A stretch of DNA of 64,000 nt from NCBI RefSeq assembly GCF_004343075.1, contig NZ_SLXP01000006.1, forward strand, positions 169,823 to 233,822, read 5' to 3'. The notes under the pieces were generated by a model. That model had not been told where the DNA came from. It worked only from the letters and a program-made list of their open reading frames with translations, and searched no databases. Positions 17,439 through 27,072 of the stretch are shown here, one piece after another (position 1 is the first letter of the stretch; each line of letters starts with the position of its first letter). This stretch comes from Rhodovulum marinum (GTDB lineage: Bacteria; Pseudomonadota; Alphaproteobacteria; Rhodobacterales; Rhodobacteraceae). The position numbers and the translations under genes are program-made.

Positions 17439-18452
17439 TCACGCCCCGCCACGCCCGCCCCGGCTGCCGCGTTCGCGATAGGGGGTGGTGTTGTAATGCG
17501 CCCGGTAGCATTTCGAGAAATGGCTGGGCGAGGCGAAGCCGCAGGCCAGCGCCACGTTGATCACGCTCATGTCGGTCTGCATCAGCAGGTTGCGCGCCTT
17601 GGACAGCCGCAATTCCATGTAATAGCGTTTCGGCGAGCGGTTGAGGTAGCGGCGGAACAGCCGTTCCAGCTGGCGTGTGGACATGCCCACGTCGCGGGCC
17701 AGGATCGCCGGCGAGATCGGGTCCTCGAGGTTTTTTTCCATCACCTGGATCACCTGCGACAGCTTGGGGTGGCGCACCCCGATCCGGGTCGGGATCGACA
17801 GCCGCTGGGTGTCCTGGTCAGTGCGGATCGAGGAATAGATCAGCTGGTCGGCCACGGCATTGGCCAGGTCCTCGCCATGGGTCTCGGCGATCATCGTCAG
17901 CGCAAGGTCGATCGAGGCCGTGCCGCCCGCCGTCGTCATCCGGTTGCCGTCGACCACGAACACCGACTTGGTCAGTTCGATCTCGGGGAACTCCTCGAGG
18001 AAACTGTCCTGGTTTTCCCAGTGGATCGTGGCGCGCCGCCCTTCCAGAAGCCCGGCGCGGGCCAGCGCATGGGCGGCGGTGCACAGCCCCGCGATGGCGC
18101 GGCCCTTGCGGGCCTCGCGCCGCAGCCAGCCCACCAGCCGCCGGGTCGTCGCCGCCTGCACGTTCAAGCCGCCGCAGACCAGAACGATCTCGTCGCGGCC
18201 GAGATCGCCCAGGTCGATATCCAGCGCCACCTGCGTGCCGTTGGAGCAGGTCGCCCATTCCCCGCCTTCGCCGGCCAGGCGCCAGCGATAAAGCGTCTTG
18301 CCCGACATGCGGTTGGCGATGCGGAACGGTTCGATCGCCCCCGCGAAACTGAGCATGGTGAACTGGTCGAGCAGCACGAACACCAGATCCTGCGGGCGGC
18401 TGCCATCGGCGGCCACCTCGATGAGGTCGGATTCCCGGGCGCGTTCCGCCAA
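17439..18452 (-). CDS. GlxA-type transcriptional regulator (DJ-1/PfpI domain + AraC HTH)
   Basis: A 337-aa regulator. The N-terminal half is a DJ-1/PfpI-like fold ([18 protein letters not shown] near residue 25, CGGLNVQAA near 93 and [16 protein letters not shown] near 115). The C-terminal half has the two AraC helix-turn-helix units ([25 protein letters not shown], then [23 protein letters not shown]). Relatives control arginine, choline/betaine or carnitine catabolism, but no such genes adjoin. I prefer a TTG start at 18452 preceded by GGAGGGA; the frame stays open to 18515. It is divergent from DAHP synthase. Confidence 0.85.
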   Translation of the reverse strand: MAERARESDLIEVAADGSRPQDLVFVLLDQFTMLSFAGAIEPFRIANRMSGKTLYRWRLAGEGGEWATCSNGTQVALDIDLGDLGRDEIVLVCGGLNVQAATTRRLVGWLRREARKGRAIAGLCTAAHALARAGLLEGRRATIHWENQDSFLEEFPEIELTKSVFVVDGNRMTTAGGTASIDLALTMIAETHGEDLANAVADQLIYSSIRTDQDTQRLSIPTRIGVRHPKLSQVIQVMEKNLEDPISPAILARDVGMSTRQLERLFRRYLNRSPKRYYMELRLSKARNLLMQTDMSVINVALACGFASPSHFSKCYRAHYNTTPYRERGSRGGRGGA

Positions 18453-18607
18453 ATGTCCCTCCGCGCGTGCTGTCCGGACAGCGAAAACAGGTTTGCCCGG
18501 ACGGATCAAGGCCAAGCGGACGCCGGGGCCGGGATTTGCGGTGGCAGGCGCGGGCGCTTGCCCCTATAAGGCCGCATCGAAAGACGACGACCTGCGGAGC
18601 GAGAACG

Positions 18608-19978
18608 ATGACCACGTGGCAGAAATCGGATTGGCGGTCCCGGCCCCGGGTGCAGATGCCCGATTACACGGATGCCGAGGCGCTGGCCGCCGTCGAGGCG
18701 CAGTTGGCCAAGTATCCGCCGCTGGTCTTTGCCGGCGAGGCGCGCAAGCTGACCGCCAAGCTGGGCGAGGCGGCCCAGGGCAAGGCGTTCCTGCTGCAGG
18801 GCGGCGATTGCGCCGAGAGTTTCAGCGAGTTCTCGGCCGACACGATCCGCGACACCTTCAAGGTGCTGTTGCAGATGGCCGTCGTGCTGACCTATGGCGC
18901 CAAGCTGCCGATCATCAAGGTGGGCCGGATGGCCGGGCAGTTCGCCAAGCCGCGCTCGGCGCCGACCGAGGTGGTGAACGGCGTGGAACTGCCCAGCTAT
19001 CGCGGGGACATCATCAACGGGTTCGAGTTCACGCCCGAGGCGCGCATCCCCGACCCGAACCGCATGTTGCAGGCCTATACCCAGGCCGCGGCCTCGCTGA
19101 ACCTGTTGCGCGCGTTCTCCAAGGGCGGGTTCGCCGATATCCACCGGGTGCATTCCTGGACGCTGGGATTCACCGACAGCGACGAGGCCGAGAAATACCG
19201 CGACATGGCGAACCGGATCAGCGACACGCTGGCCTTCATGACGGCCGCGGGCGTGAACGGCGACACGATGAATTCACTGTCGGTGGTGGATTTCTTCACC
19301 TCGCACGAGGCGCTGCTGCTGGAATACGAAGAGGCGCTGTGCCGGGTGGATTCGACATCGGGCAACTGGATCGCGGGGTCGGGTCACATGATCTGGATCG
19401 GCGACCGCACCCGGCAGATCGGCGGCGCGCATGTGGAATTCTGCAAGGGGGTGATGAACCCGATCGGGCTGAAATGCGGCCCCTCGATCAGCGAGGACGA
19501 CCTGAGGACGCTGATCGAGACGCTGAACCCCAAGAACGTGCCGGGGCGGCTGACGCTGATCTCGCGGTTCGGCGCGGGCACGGTGGGCGACCACCTGCCG
19601 CGGCTGATCAAGGTCGTGCGCGACATGGGCGCGAACGTGGTGTGGACCTGCGATCCGATGCACGGCAACACGATCAAGTCGGCGAGCGGATACAAGACGC
19701 GCCCGTTCGAGTCGGTGCTGCGCGAAGTGCAGGAATTCTTTGCCGTCCACGCGGCCGAGGGCACGATCCCGGGCGGCGTGCATTTCGAGATGACCGGCAA
19801 GGACGTGACCGAATGCACCGGCGGGGTGCGGGCCGTGACCGACGAGGACCTGTCCTCGCGCTATCACACCGCCTGCGACCCGCGGCTGAATGCCAGCCAG
19901 GCGCTGGAGCTGGCCTTCCTGGTGGCCGAGGAACTGGCCAACCGGAATGGCGATGCGGCCGCCGCGGCGGCGCTTTGA
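18608..19978 (+). CDS. class II 3-deoxy-7-phosphoheptulonate (DAHP) synthase
   Basis: First step of the shikimate pathway: condenses phosphoenolpyruvate with erythrose 4-phosphate. The 456-aa plant-type (class II) enzyme shows [23 protein letters not shown] near residue 65 (conserved Cys), the [12 protein letters not shown] motif near 105, [11 protein letters not shown] near 285 and [11 protein letters not shown] near 340. These blocks bind PEP, phosphate and the divalent metal. Class II enzymes are the usual form in Rhodobacteraceae. ATG at 18608; followed directly by a strong terminator, so probably monocistronic. Confidence 0.95.
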   Translation: MTTWQKSDWRSRPRVQMPDYTDAEALAAVEAQLAKYPPLVFAGEARKLTAKLGEAAQGKAFLLQGGDCAESFSEFSADTIRDTFKVLLQMAVVLTYGAKLPIIKVGRMAGQFAKPRSAPTEVVNGVELPSYRGDIINGFEFTPEARIPDPNRMLQAYTQAAASLNLLRAFSKGGFADIHRVHSWTLGFTDSDEAEKYRDMANRISDTLAFMTAAGVNGDTMNSLSVVDFFTSHEALLLEYEEALCRVDSTSGNWIAGSGHMIWIGDRTRQIGGAHVEFCKGVMNPIGLKCGPSISEDDLRTLIETLNPKNVPGRLTLISRFGAGTVGDHLPRLIKVVRDMGANVVWTCDPMHGNTIKSASGYKTRPFESVLREVQEFFAVHAAEGTIPGGVHFEMTGKDVTECTGGVRAVTDEDLSSRYHTACDPRLNASQALELAFLVAEELANRNGDAAAAAAL

Positions 19979-19992
19979 TCTCTGACTGCGTG

Positions 19993-20021
19993 AAGAAGGC
20001 GGCCTAACCGCCTTCTTTTGC
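19993..20021 (+). terminator. intrinsic terminator of the DAHP synthase gene
   Basis: A perfect 10-bp stem AAGAAGGCGG (19993-20002) with CCGCCTTCTT (20008-20017), 5-nt loop, and a T-rich run TTTTGCCTTG overlapping and following it. It begins 14 bp after the stop codon. Confidence 0.9.
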
Positions 20022-20047
20022 CTTGTCTTTTGCTGGATGATGACGGG

Positions 20048-20665
20048 TCACGCGCGGCCCGAAAGCCCGCCTTCGATCACCTGCAGTTGCGGCCGGCCGG
20101 TCACGGTGGCGGTCGGACGGTCGCTTTCGGCGGCGCCGAGGATGCGGAACCGGCGCGGTGCGCGGCCCGGCTTGCCCACGGTGGCGAAGCCGCCCAGCAT
20201 GCGCTGCGGGGCGCCCGCCTCGTTGCGCAGCGGCAACAGCACCATGCCGCCGTAAAGCGCCGGATGGCCGAAACGGGGCGGGGCGAACAGGTTGATCCGC
20301 AGCGGCGTCGCCTGGCCGGCCAGCGCATCGCCCAGCATCCGTTCCAGAAGCGGCCGCGAGTCGGGCAGGATCAGCGCCGAGAGCGGCATGCCGCGCATGT
20401 CCATGCCCATCACCTCGCCCAGGTGCTGGCCGGTCAGGCGCAGGCGCAGGTGGCGGGGCGTGATCGCCTCGGCCACGAAGCAGTTCGACAGGGCCTTGGA
20501 GAAGCCGCGCGGGTCGAGTTCGGCCCGGCTGGGCGCGACGCCCTGCTGTTCCAGAAGGCCGCGCCAATAGGATTCGATCACGTCCAGTGCGGCCAGGCCG
20601 CTGCCCCCGCGATACCCCGCCAGCGCGATGACGGCGGCTCTCAGACTCTTGTCGTTCTCGGACAT
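20048..20665 (-). CDS. PAS-domain protein (PAS_5 type), unknown role
   Basis: A 205-aa protein starting MSENDKSLRAAVIALAGYRGG at the ATG at 20665, which follows GAGGTGACG. The central part (LDVIESYWRGLL...LRLRLTGQHLGEVMGMDMRG) matches the single-PAS proteins of alphaproteobacteria known as PAS_5/DUF1457, and the later FAPPRFGHPALYGGMVLLPLR completes the fold. No kinase, cyclase or DNA-binding part is present. Members of this family are thought to sense or bind a ligand, but none is well characterised. The gene is divergent from yicC with 160 bp between them. Confidence 0.75.
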   Translation of the reverse strand: MSENDKSLRAAVIALAGYRGGSGLAALDVIESYWRGLLEQQGVAPSRAELDPRGFSKALSNCFVAEAITPRHLRLRLTGQHLGEVMGMDMRGMPLSALILPDSRPLLERMLGDALAGQATPLRINLFAPPRFGHPALYGGMVLLPLRNEAGAPQRMLGGFATVGKPGRAPRRFRILGAAESDRPTATVTGRPQLQVIEGGLSGRA

Positions 20666-20825
20666 CTCGTCACCTCGGTCCACACCAACCCAAGCCGTCC
20701 GACGCCGCCGCCGGGCGTTGTCGACCCCGGCGGGAAGTGCTAGTGCGGAACAGCCCCTCACGGGCACGACAATGCCACAAAATCGCCACGAGTCAGAGGA
20801 AAGTCTTTACCGATGGTTAACGACG

Positions 20826-21719
20826 ATGCCTAACTCGATGACCGCGTTCGCCGCGCAAAGCGGGCAGGGGCACGGCCATGCCTGGACCTGGGAGCTGCGG
20901 GGGGTCAACGGCAAGGGGCTGGATTTGCGGTTGCGCCTGCCCGACTGGCTGCCCGGGCTGGAGCAGGCGGCGCGGGCGGCGGTGCAGCGACGCATCGCGC
21001 GCGGCAGCGTGACGCTGGGGCTGAAGATCGCGCGCGAGGCGGGCGCGGGGGGCGCGGTGGCGCTGGACCCGCGGGCGCTGGAGGCGGCGATCACCATGAT
21101 CAAGCAGGTCGAGGCCGCGGCGGCGGAACACAACCTGCGCCTGGCCACACCGACGGCGACCGATATCCTGTCCCTGCGGGGCGTGGCCGACGCGAGCCTG
21201 CCCGAGGCCGAGACCGAGGCGCTGATCGCCACGCTTCTGGCCGACCTCGATGGGGTGATCGACGCCTTCGTGGCGATGCGTGCCGCCGAGGGCGAGGCGC
21301 TGGAGGCGGTGCTGCGCGACCACCTGGCCGAGATCGCCGAACTGACCGGGGCCGCGCGCGACGAGGCCGAAGCGCGGCGCGCGCAGGTGGCCGAGACGCT
21401 GAAGGCGAACCTTGCGCGCGTGCTGGACAATTCCGAAGGCGCCGACCCGGACCGGGTGGCGCAGGAGCTGGCGATGCTGGCGGTCAAGGCGGACGTGCGC
21501 GAGGAGCTTGACCGGCTGGCCGCCCATGTCGAGGCCGCGCGCGCGCTGCTGGACGCGGACGGGCCGGTGGGCCGCAAGCTGGATTTCCTGATGCAGGAGT
21601 TCAACCGCGAGGCCAACACCCTGTGTTCGAAATCCCAAGCCACCCCGCTGACCCGCATCGGGCTCGATCTCAAGCACGTGATCGACCAGATGCGCGAGCA
21701 GGTGCAGAACGTGGAGTAG
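20826..21719 (+). CDS. YicC family endoribonuclease-like protein
   Basis: A 297-aa protein of the YicC/YloC family; members from E. coli and Bacillus have been reported to cleave RNA. The start MPNSMTAFAAQ with the following WELRGVNGKGLDLRLRLPDWL is the family N-terminal signature. The C-terminal DUF1732 part ends in LDFLMQEFNREANTLCSKSQ...IGLDLKHVIDQMREQVQNVE, strongly conserved. A long helical region rich in Glu and Ala spans residues 150-240. It precedes gmk by 3 bp, the usual arrangement of these two genes across bacteria. Confidence 0.92.
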   Translation: MPNSMTAFAAQSGQGHGHAWTWELRGVNGKGLDLRLRLPDWLPGLEQAARAAVQRRIARGSVTLGLKIAREAGAGGAVALDPRALEAAITMIKQVEAAAAEHNLRLATPTATDILSLRGVADASLPEAETEALIATLLADLDGVIDAFVAMRAAEGEALEAVLRDHLAEIAELTGAARDEAEARRAQVAETLKANLARVLDNSEGADPDRVAQELAMLAVKADVREELDRLAAHVEAARALLDADGPVGRKLDFLMQEFNREANTLCSKSQATPLTRIGLDLKHVIDQMREQVQNVE

Positions 21720-21722
21720 GCG

Positions 21723-22360
21723 ATGGACGACCGCCGCGGCCTTTTGATCATCCTGTCCTCGCCGTCCGGCGCGGGGAAATCGACGCTGGCGCGCCGGTTG
21801 CGCGACTGGGATCCGGGCATCGTGTTCTCGGTATCGGCCACCACGCGCCCGCCGCGCCCGGGCGAGGTGGAGGGGCAGGATTACCATTTCCTGACCGAAC
21901 CCGCCTTCAAGGCCGAGGTGGCCAGGGGCGCGATGCTGGAACATGCCTTTGTCTTCGGCAATTTCTACGGCTCGCCCGAGGGGCCGGTGCGCGCCGCCAT
22001 CGAGGACGGGCGCGACGTGCTGTTCGATATCGACTGGCAGGGGGCACAGCAGATCCGGAACTCGGCGCTTGGGCAGCACACGCTGTCGATCTTCCTTCTG
22101 CCGCCGTCGATCGCGGAGCTGCGCCGCCGGCTGGAGGCGCGCGGCCAGGACAACGCGGATACCATCGCCAAGCGGATGCAGAAAAGCTGGGACGAGATAA
22201 GCCACTGGGATGGCTATGATTTCGTGCTGGTCAATGACGACCTGGACGCCACCGAGGAAAAGCTGAAGACCATCCTGACCGCAACCCGCCTGCGGCGCAG
22301 CCAGCAGCCCGGCCTGACCGAGCATGTGCGCGCATTGCAGGCCGAATTCGAGGCCCTGCC

Positions 22361-22364
<4 letters not shown>
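21723..22364 (+). CDS. gmk: guanylate kinase
   Basis: Phosphorylates GMP to GDP with ATP. The 213-aa enzyme has the P-loop [10 protein letters not shown] near residue 12, the GMP-binding [19 protein letters not shown] segment, NFYGSPEG near 80 and the [11 protein letters not shown] motif near 100. A lid segment with [10 protein letters not shown] near 150 completes it. It sits in the order yicC-gmk-gamma carbonic anhydrase; its TGA overlaps the next start as ATGA. Confidence 0.96.
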
Positions 22365-22888
<524 letters not shown>

Positions 22889-22952
22889 CGCGACGACGTC
22901 CTGCAAGGGCCTTCCCGCCAAGTTCCTGAACCAATATGCGACCGGAGTAACG

Positions 22953-24143
22953 ATGACCGACCCGACCCTTCGCCGCCCGGCCTGGCCCGCCTCGCAGGTG
23001 CGCCCGCTGGTCAGCCCGCTGCAGCCCTCGGTCGTCTATGTCTCGCCCGATCCCGACACGCTGGACGCGCAATACGAGGGCCGCGTGCCCGGCCATGTCT
23101 ATGCGCGCGAGGGGCATCCGAATGCCGATGTGCTGGCAGGCATGATCGACCGTCTGGAAGGTGCGACGGGCGGCGTGGTGACCGGGTCGGGGATGGCGGC
23201 GGTGGGCATCGCGATGCTGGCCGCGCTGAAGGCGGGCGATCACGTGGTGGGCGGCGATCAGCTGTACGGGCGCAGCCTGCGGATGCTGTCCGAGGATTTG
23301 CCGCGCTTCGGCATCACGACCAGCCTGGCCGACCCGACCGACCTGGCCGCCATCGAGGCGGCGCTGCGCCCCGAGACGCGGCTGATCCTGATCGAGGTCG
23401 TTTCCAACCCCACGCTGCGGGTGGCCGACCTGGACGGGATCGCGCGGCTGGCGCGCGCGCGCGGCATCCTTCTGGCGGTGGACAACACCTTTACCACGCC
23501 GCGCGGGATCCGGCCGCTGGCGCATGGCGCCGATATCGTGATCCATTCGGTGACCAAGCTGCTGGCGGGCCATGCGGATGCGACGCTGGGCTATGCGGTG
23601 GCGCGCGACCCGGCACTGAACGCGGCAATGAAGGTTGCGGCGACGACCTGGGGCACGACGGCCAGCCCGTTTGACTGCTGGCTGGCCGAGCGGGGGCTCT
23701 TGTCCTTCGAGCTGCGCTATGACCGGGCCGAGGAGACCGCCGCGCGGCTGGCCGATCACCTGGCGGGGCAGCCGGGCGTGCGGCGCGTGCTGTATCCCGG
23801 CCGCGCCGACCACCCCGACCACAATCGGGCCGGCGCGCTTCTGGCCGGGCGGTTCGGCAATATGCTGAGTTTCGAACTGGAAGGCGGTCGGGCCGCGGCC
23901 AATGCCTTTACCCGTGCCTGTCCGGGACTGGCCTTTGCGCCGACGCTGGGCGACGTGGCGACGACGCTGTCGCATCCGGCCTCGTCCTCGCACCGGGCCT
24001 TGACGTCCGAGGCGCGCGCGGCGCTGGGAATATCCGAGGGGTTCTTCCGGGTGTCGGTGGGAATCGAGCCGCTGGACGCGCTGATCGCCGAGGTCGATGC
24101 GGGGCTGGCGTCGGCGCGGGAGGCCGCGGAGGCGGAATGCTAG
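22953..24143 (+). CDS. PLP-dependent enzyme of the cystathionine gamma-synthase/lyase family
   Basis: A 396-aa fold-type I enzyme of the Cys/Met metabolism group. YAREGHPN near residue 50, TGSGMAAVG near 77, LIEVVSNPTLRVADL near 145, DNTF at 177-180 and HSVTKLLAGH with the PLP lysine at K202 are all in place. The C-terminal TLGDVATTLSHPASSSHRAL is the usual substrate-carboxylate loop. It could be a cystathionine lyase, gamma-synthase or methionine gamma-lyase; the sequence does not decide. Its TAG stop shares CTAG with the convergent gene at 24140. Confidence 0.9.
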   Translation: MTDPTLRRPAWPASQVRPLVSPLQPSVVYVSPDPDTLDAQYEGRVPGHVYAREGHPNADVLAGMIDRLEGATGGVVTGSGMAAVGIAMLAALKAGDHVVGGDQLYGRSLRMLSEDLPRFGITTSLADPTDLAAIEAALRPETRLILIEVVSNPTLRVADLDGIARLARARGILLAVDNTFTTPRGIRPLAHGADIVIHSVTKLLAGHADATLGYAVARDPALNAAMKVAATTWGTTASPFDCWLAERGLLSFELRYDRAEETAARLADHLAGQPGVRRVLYPGRADHPDHNRAGALLAGRFGNMLSFELEGGRAAANAFTRACPGLAFAPTLGDVATTLSHPASSSHRALTSEARAALGISEGFFRVSVGIEPLDALIAEVDAGLASAREAAEAEC

Positions 24144-24517
24144 ATTCGGGCGCGGGGAATCAGTTCGACCGTCAGGCCGGGGCAAAGCTGCTCGATCTCT
24201 TCGCGGATGATGTCGGGTTCGGGCAGGGCCGGGGTCACGACGATATAGCGCCCGCGATAGCCCGCAAGCGCCAGTTGCACCGCAAGGTCCAGCGCGTCGA
24301 ACTGTTCGGTCAAAAGCGGCGAAACGACGTAGTCGGTCGCCGGTGCGCAGGCCAGCGCCGCGTGCAGCAACGCATAGGGCAGGCTTTCGCAGCGTGCGCC
24401 GGCAAACGGCATGCCAAGTTCCGGCCGTTCGTCGCGATGAAACCCGACCATAAGTGCCAACGACGGGCCGATCTGGCGGCAGACCGCAGTGTCGGCGTGA
24501 ATCTGGCGGTGCTCCAT
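24140..24517 (-). CDS. conserved hypothetical protein beside phoR
   Basis: A 125-aa soluble protein from the ATG at 24517 (an upstream extension to 24568 has no start signal). It shows SLALMVGFHRDERPELGMPFAGARCESLPYALL in the first half and a Rossmann-like GYRGRYIVVTPALPEPDIIREEIEQLCP in the second. I do not recognise the family, but the sequence is well composed, uses codons like its neighbours and lacks membrane segments. Divergent from phoR across 222 bp, so it may share regulation with the Pho genes. Confidence 0.6.
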   Translation of the reverse strand: MEHRQIHADTAVCRQIGPSLALMVGFHRDERPELGMPFAGARCESLPYALLHAALACAPATDYVVSPLLTEQFDALDLAVQLALAGYRGRYIVVTPALPEPDIIREEIEQLCPGLTVELIPRARI

Positions 24518-24645
24518 CCCAGGTTCTCCGCTGCACGACCAGCTTGTAGACGCTGCGCCGCGAATCAATCAAAACGTGTCAACCTGCATTTTCAGTCAGG
24601 TGCTACTGGCTCGTTTATATTTTGAATTAAGCCCGCAGGCAATTC

Positions 24646-24659
24646 CGTATCACGATACG
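24646..24659. repeat. short perfect inverted repeat upstream of phoR
   Basis: CGTATC (24646-24651) and GATACG (24654-24659) are separated by 2 bp. The dyad lies in the AT-richer part of the 222-bp divergent spacer between phoR and the hypothetical gene. Too short to name a regulator; possible operator. Confidence 0.35.
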
Positions 24660-24739
24660 ACTGAGTTTCCGTAACGTCGCCTTTTTCGTAACAACGCCCG
24701 CTGAGACCAGCGTCGCAGCCCCTGTCCGGAGCATCGCCC

Positions 24740-25780
24740 ATGCCGGCCGATCTTGTCACCTCGATCATCGCAGGCGTACCGCTGCCCACGCTTATCGTCG
24801 ACCGAGACGAACGGGTGAAGGCGATGAACGCCTCGGCCGCGGCGATGTTCGGCGCAGCCGGCACGGGGCGGCATTACGTGACCGTGCTGCGCCAGCCCGC
24901 GCTTCTGGACTGCGTCGAGGAGGCGCTGCGCCTGCGGCAGGCGCGTAAGGCCCGGTATTTGACCACGGATCTGGCGCGCGAGGCGACCTATGACGTGATC
25001 GCCAGCCCCCTGGGCAGCGATGGCGGGCAGGGGGTGGTGGTGGTGTTCACCGACATCACCGAGCGCGAGCAGATGGGCCAGATCCGCCGCGATTTCGTCG
25101 CCAATGTCAGCCACGAACTGAAGACGCCGCTGACCGCGCTGTTGGGATTCATCGAGACGCTGAAGGGCCCCGCGCGCGAGGATGCCGCCGCGCGCGAAAG
25201 GTTCCTGGAGATCATGGGCCGCGAGGCGGAGCGGATGAACCGGCTGGTCAGCGACCTTCTGTCGCTAAGCCGGGTCGAGGCCGAGGAACGGATGCGCCCC
25301 GAGAAGCGGGTCGACGTCGCGGCGCTGTTGCGCAGTTCGGTTCAGGCGCTGCGCCCGCTGGCCGTCGATTCGCGGGTCGAGATGGTTCTGGAGGGCGCCG
25401 AGGGCGCGGTGCATGTGCTGGGCGATGCCGACCAGCTGACCCAGGTGTTTCACAACCTCATCGAGAACGGCATCAAGTATGGCGGCACCGGTGGCGTTCT
25501 GCGGGTGGAGATGACCGAAAGCCCGCGCGAACTGGCGTTTCGCGGCCCCGGCGTGCGCATCGATGTGATCGACCGGGGCGAGGGGTTCGACCCGGTGCAC
25601 ATCCCGCGACTCACCGAGCGGTTCTACCGGGTCGACAGCCACCGGTCGCGCGAGATGGGCGGCACCGGTCTGGGCCTGGCGATCGTGAAGCATATCGTGA
25701 ACCGCCATCGCGGGCGGTTCCGGATCGACAGCGAACCGGGCAAGGGCAGCACGTTTTCCGTCATGTTGCCAGTGGCTTGA
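24740..25780 (+). CDS. phoR: phosphate regulon sensor histidine kinase PhoR
   Basis: Sensor kinase that phosphorylates PhoB when phosphate is short. The 346-aa protein starts straight into a PAS domain (residues 8-110: LPTLIVDRDERVKAMNASAAAMF...GVVVVFTDITERE). The dimerisation domain follows with the phospho-acceptor H125 (NVSHELKTPLTALLGF), and the catalytic domain has N-box FHNLIENGIKYG, G1 DRGEGFD, F-box FYRVD and G2 GGTGLGLAIV. I see no transmembrane segment, unlike E. coli PhoR, so membrane contact must come through partners such as PhoU/Pst. First gene of the pho-pst cluster, 170 bp ahead of pstS. Confidence 0.93.
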   Translation: MPADLVTSIIAGVPLPTLIVDRDERVKAMNASAAAMFGAAGTGRHYVTVLRQPALLDCVEEALRLRQARKARYLTTDLAREATYDVIASPLGSDGGQGVVVVFTDITEREQMGQIRRDFVANVSHELKTPLTALLGFIETLKGPAREDAAARERFLEIMGREAERMNRLVSDLLSLSRVEAEERMRPEKRVDVAALLRSSVQALRPLAVDSRVEMVLEGAEGAVHVLGDADQLTQVFHNLIENGIKYGGTGGVLRVEMTESPRELAFRGPGVRIDVIDRGEGFDPVHIPRLTERFYRVDSHRSREMGGTGLGLAIVKHIVNRHRGRFRIDSEPGKGSTFSVMLPVA

Positions 25781-25842
25781 CCCCGGTACAGGCGTCGGCG
25801 CACCGGGGCGCCGGGCCGGGACGGGGCGGATCGGGGCGCGGG

Positions 25843-25871
25843 CTGTCATGAAACCGTTACACAACTGTCAC
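25843..25871 (+). promoter_or_regulatory. Pho box (PhoB binding site), three direct repeats
   Basis: Three 7-bp direct repeats, CTGTCAT (25843-25849), CCGTTAC (25854-25860) and CTGTCAC (25865-25871), each separated by four A-rich bases, giving the exact 11-bp period of PhoB half-sites. It lies 80 bp upstream of pstS, with a TTAATA -10-like box about 17 bp downstream. This identifies pstS as PhoB-controlled. Confidence 0.9.
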
Positions 25872-25950
25872 AAAAGCTTGGCCCGAGGTTAATAGGACGC
25901 GCCCCGAGGCCGCCCGACACGCGGCCAGGACAACCAACCAGGAGCTATCC

Positions 25951-26985
25951 ATGTCCCTTGCGAAACTGACCGCCTCCGCGCTGGCGATCGCTGCCGTTTC
26001 CGCCACCGCCGCCGCCGCGCGCGACAACGTCCAGGTCGCCGGGTCCTCGACCGTGCTGCCCTATGCCTCGATCGTGGCCGAGCTGTTCGGCGAGAATTTC
26101 GACTTCCCGACCCCGGTCGTGGAATCGGGCGGGTCCTCGGCCGGCCTGAAGCGGTTCTGCGAAGGCGTGGGCGAGACCACCATCGACATCGCCAACGCGT
26201 CCCGCGCGATCCGTGAGAAGGAAATCAAGGCCTGTGCCGAGAACGGCGTGACCGACATCATCGAGGTCCGCATCGGCTATGACGGCATCGTCTTCGCCAG
26301 CCAGATCAACGGCCCGGCCTTCACCGCGTTCGAGCCCGCCGACTGGTACAACGCGCTGGCGCCCAAGGTGGTCAAGGACGGCGAACTGGTCGACAACCCC
26401 TACACCAAGTGGTCGGACTTCAACGCCGATCTGCCGGACGCCGAAATCGCCGCCTTCATCCCCGGCACCAAGCACGGCACCCGCGAAGTGTTCGAGGAAA
26501 AGGTTCTGGCGGCGGGCTGTGAAGCCACCGGCGCGCTTGAGGCGATGGTCGCCGCCGGCATGTCCGAGGACGACGCCGAGGACGCCTGCATCGCGGTGCG
26601 CACCGACGGTCTGTCGGTCGATATCGACGGCGACTACACCGAGACGCTGGCCCGGATCGACGCCAACCCGAACGGCGTCGGCGTGTTCGGCCTGGCGTTC
26701 TACGAGAACAACACCGACAAGCTGAAAGTCGCCACCATGTCGGGCGTCGCGCCCTCGACCGAGACGATCTCCACCGGCGAATACCCGGTCTCGCGCCCGC
26801 TGTTCTTCTACATCAAGAAGGCGCATATCGGCGTGATCCCGGGCCTGAAGGAATTCGCCGAATTCTTCGTCGCCGACGAGATCGCCGGCCCCGACGGCCC
26901 GCTGGCCGAATACGGCCTGGTGGCCGACCCGGAACTGGCCGCGACGCAAGCCAAGATCGCCGGCGAAGAGACCATGAGCAACTGA
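25951..26985 (+). CDS. pstS: phosphate ABC transporter substrate-binding protein PstS
   Basis: Periplasmic phosphate receptor, 344 aa. Signal peptide MSLAKLTASALAIAAVSATA, then the phosphate-binding AGSSTVLPYA loop near residue 30, VESGGSSAGLKRFCEG near 60 and the IPGTKHGTREVFEEKV segment near 170 which supplies Thr/Gly/Arg ligands. It belongs to the larger PstS type common in alphaproteobacteria and cyanobacteria. A Pho box precedes it and a strong hairpin terminator follows, so PstS is expected in excess over the membrane components. Confidence 0.95.
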   Translation: MSLAKLTASALAIAAVSATAAAARDNVQVAGSSTVLPYASIVAELFGENFDFPTPVVESGGSSAGLKRFCEGVGETTIDIANASRAIREKEIKACAENGVTDIIEVRIGYDGIVFASQINGPAFTAFEPADWYNALAPKVVKDGELVDNPYTKWSDFNADLPDAEIAAFIPGTKHGTREVFEEKVLAAGCEATGALEAMVAAGMSEDDAEDACIAVRTDGLSVDIDGDYTETLARIDANPNGVGVFGLAFYENNTDKLKVATMSGVAPSTETISTGEYPVSRPLFFYIKKAHIGVIPGLKEFAEFFVADEIAGPDGPLAEYGLVADPELAATQAKIAGEETMSN

Positions 26986-27004
26986 GCGCCCCGGCGCTGA
27001 TCGG

Positions 27005-27034
27005 CGGGCGGCCCCTGCGGGCCGCCCGTCTTTT
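27005..27034 (+). terminator. intrinsic terminator between pstS and pstC
   Basis: A 10-bp GC stem (27005-27014 with 27019-27028) with a 4-nt loop, followed by TCTTTT. Probably partial, since pstC has no clear promoter of its own in the 40 bp that follow. Confidence 0.85.
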
Positions 27035-27072
27035 GCCCTGACCGGGCGGATTTTCCTGAACACGGAGCGGAC

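Noticed and set aside
18453..18515. Longer GlxA-type protein starting at 18515
   Set aside because: The extra segment has no start signal, whereas GGAGGGA precedes the TTG at 18452; the true start is still uncertain.
24669..24692. CCGTAAC and TCGTAAC as a Pho box in front of phoR
   Set aside because: Their spacing is 17 bp, not the 11 bp of Pho half-sites, and they do not match the CTGTCAY consensus well.
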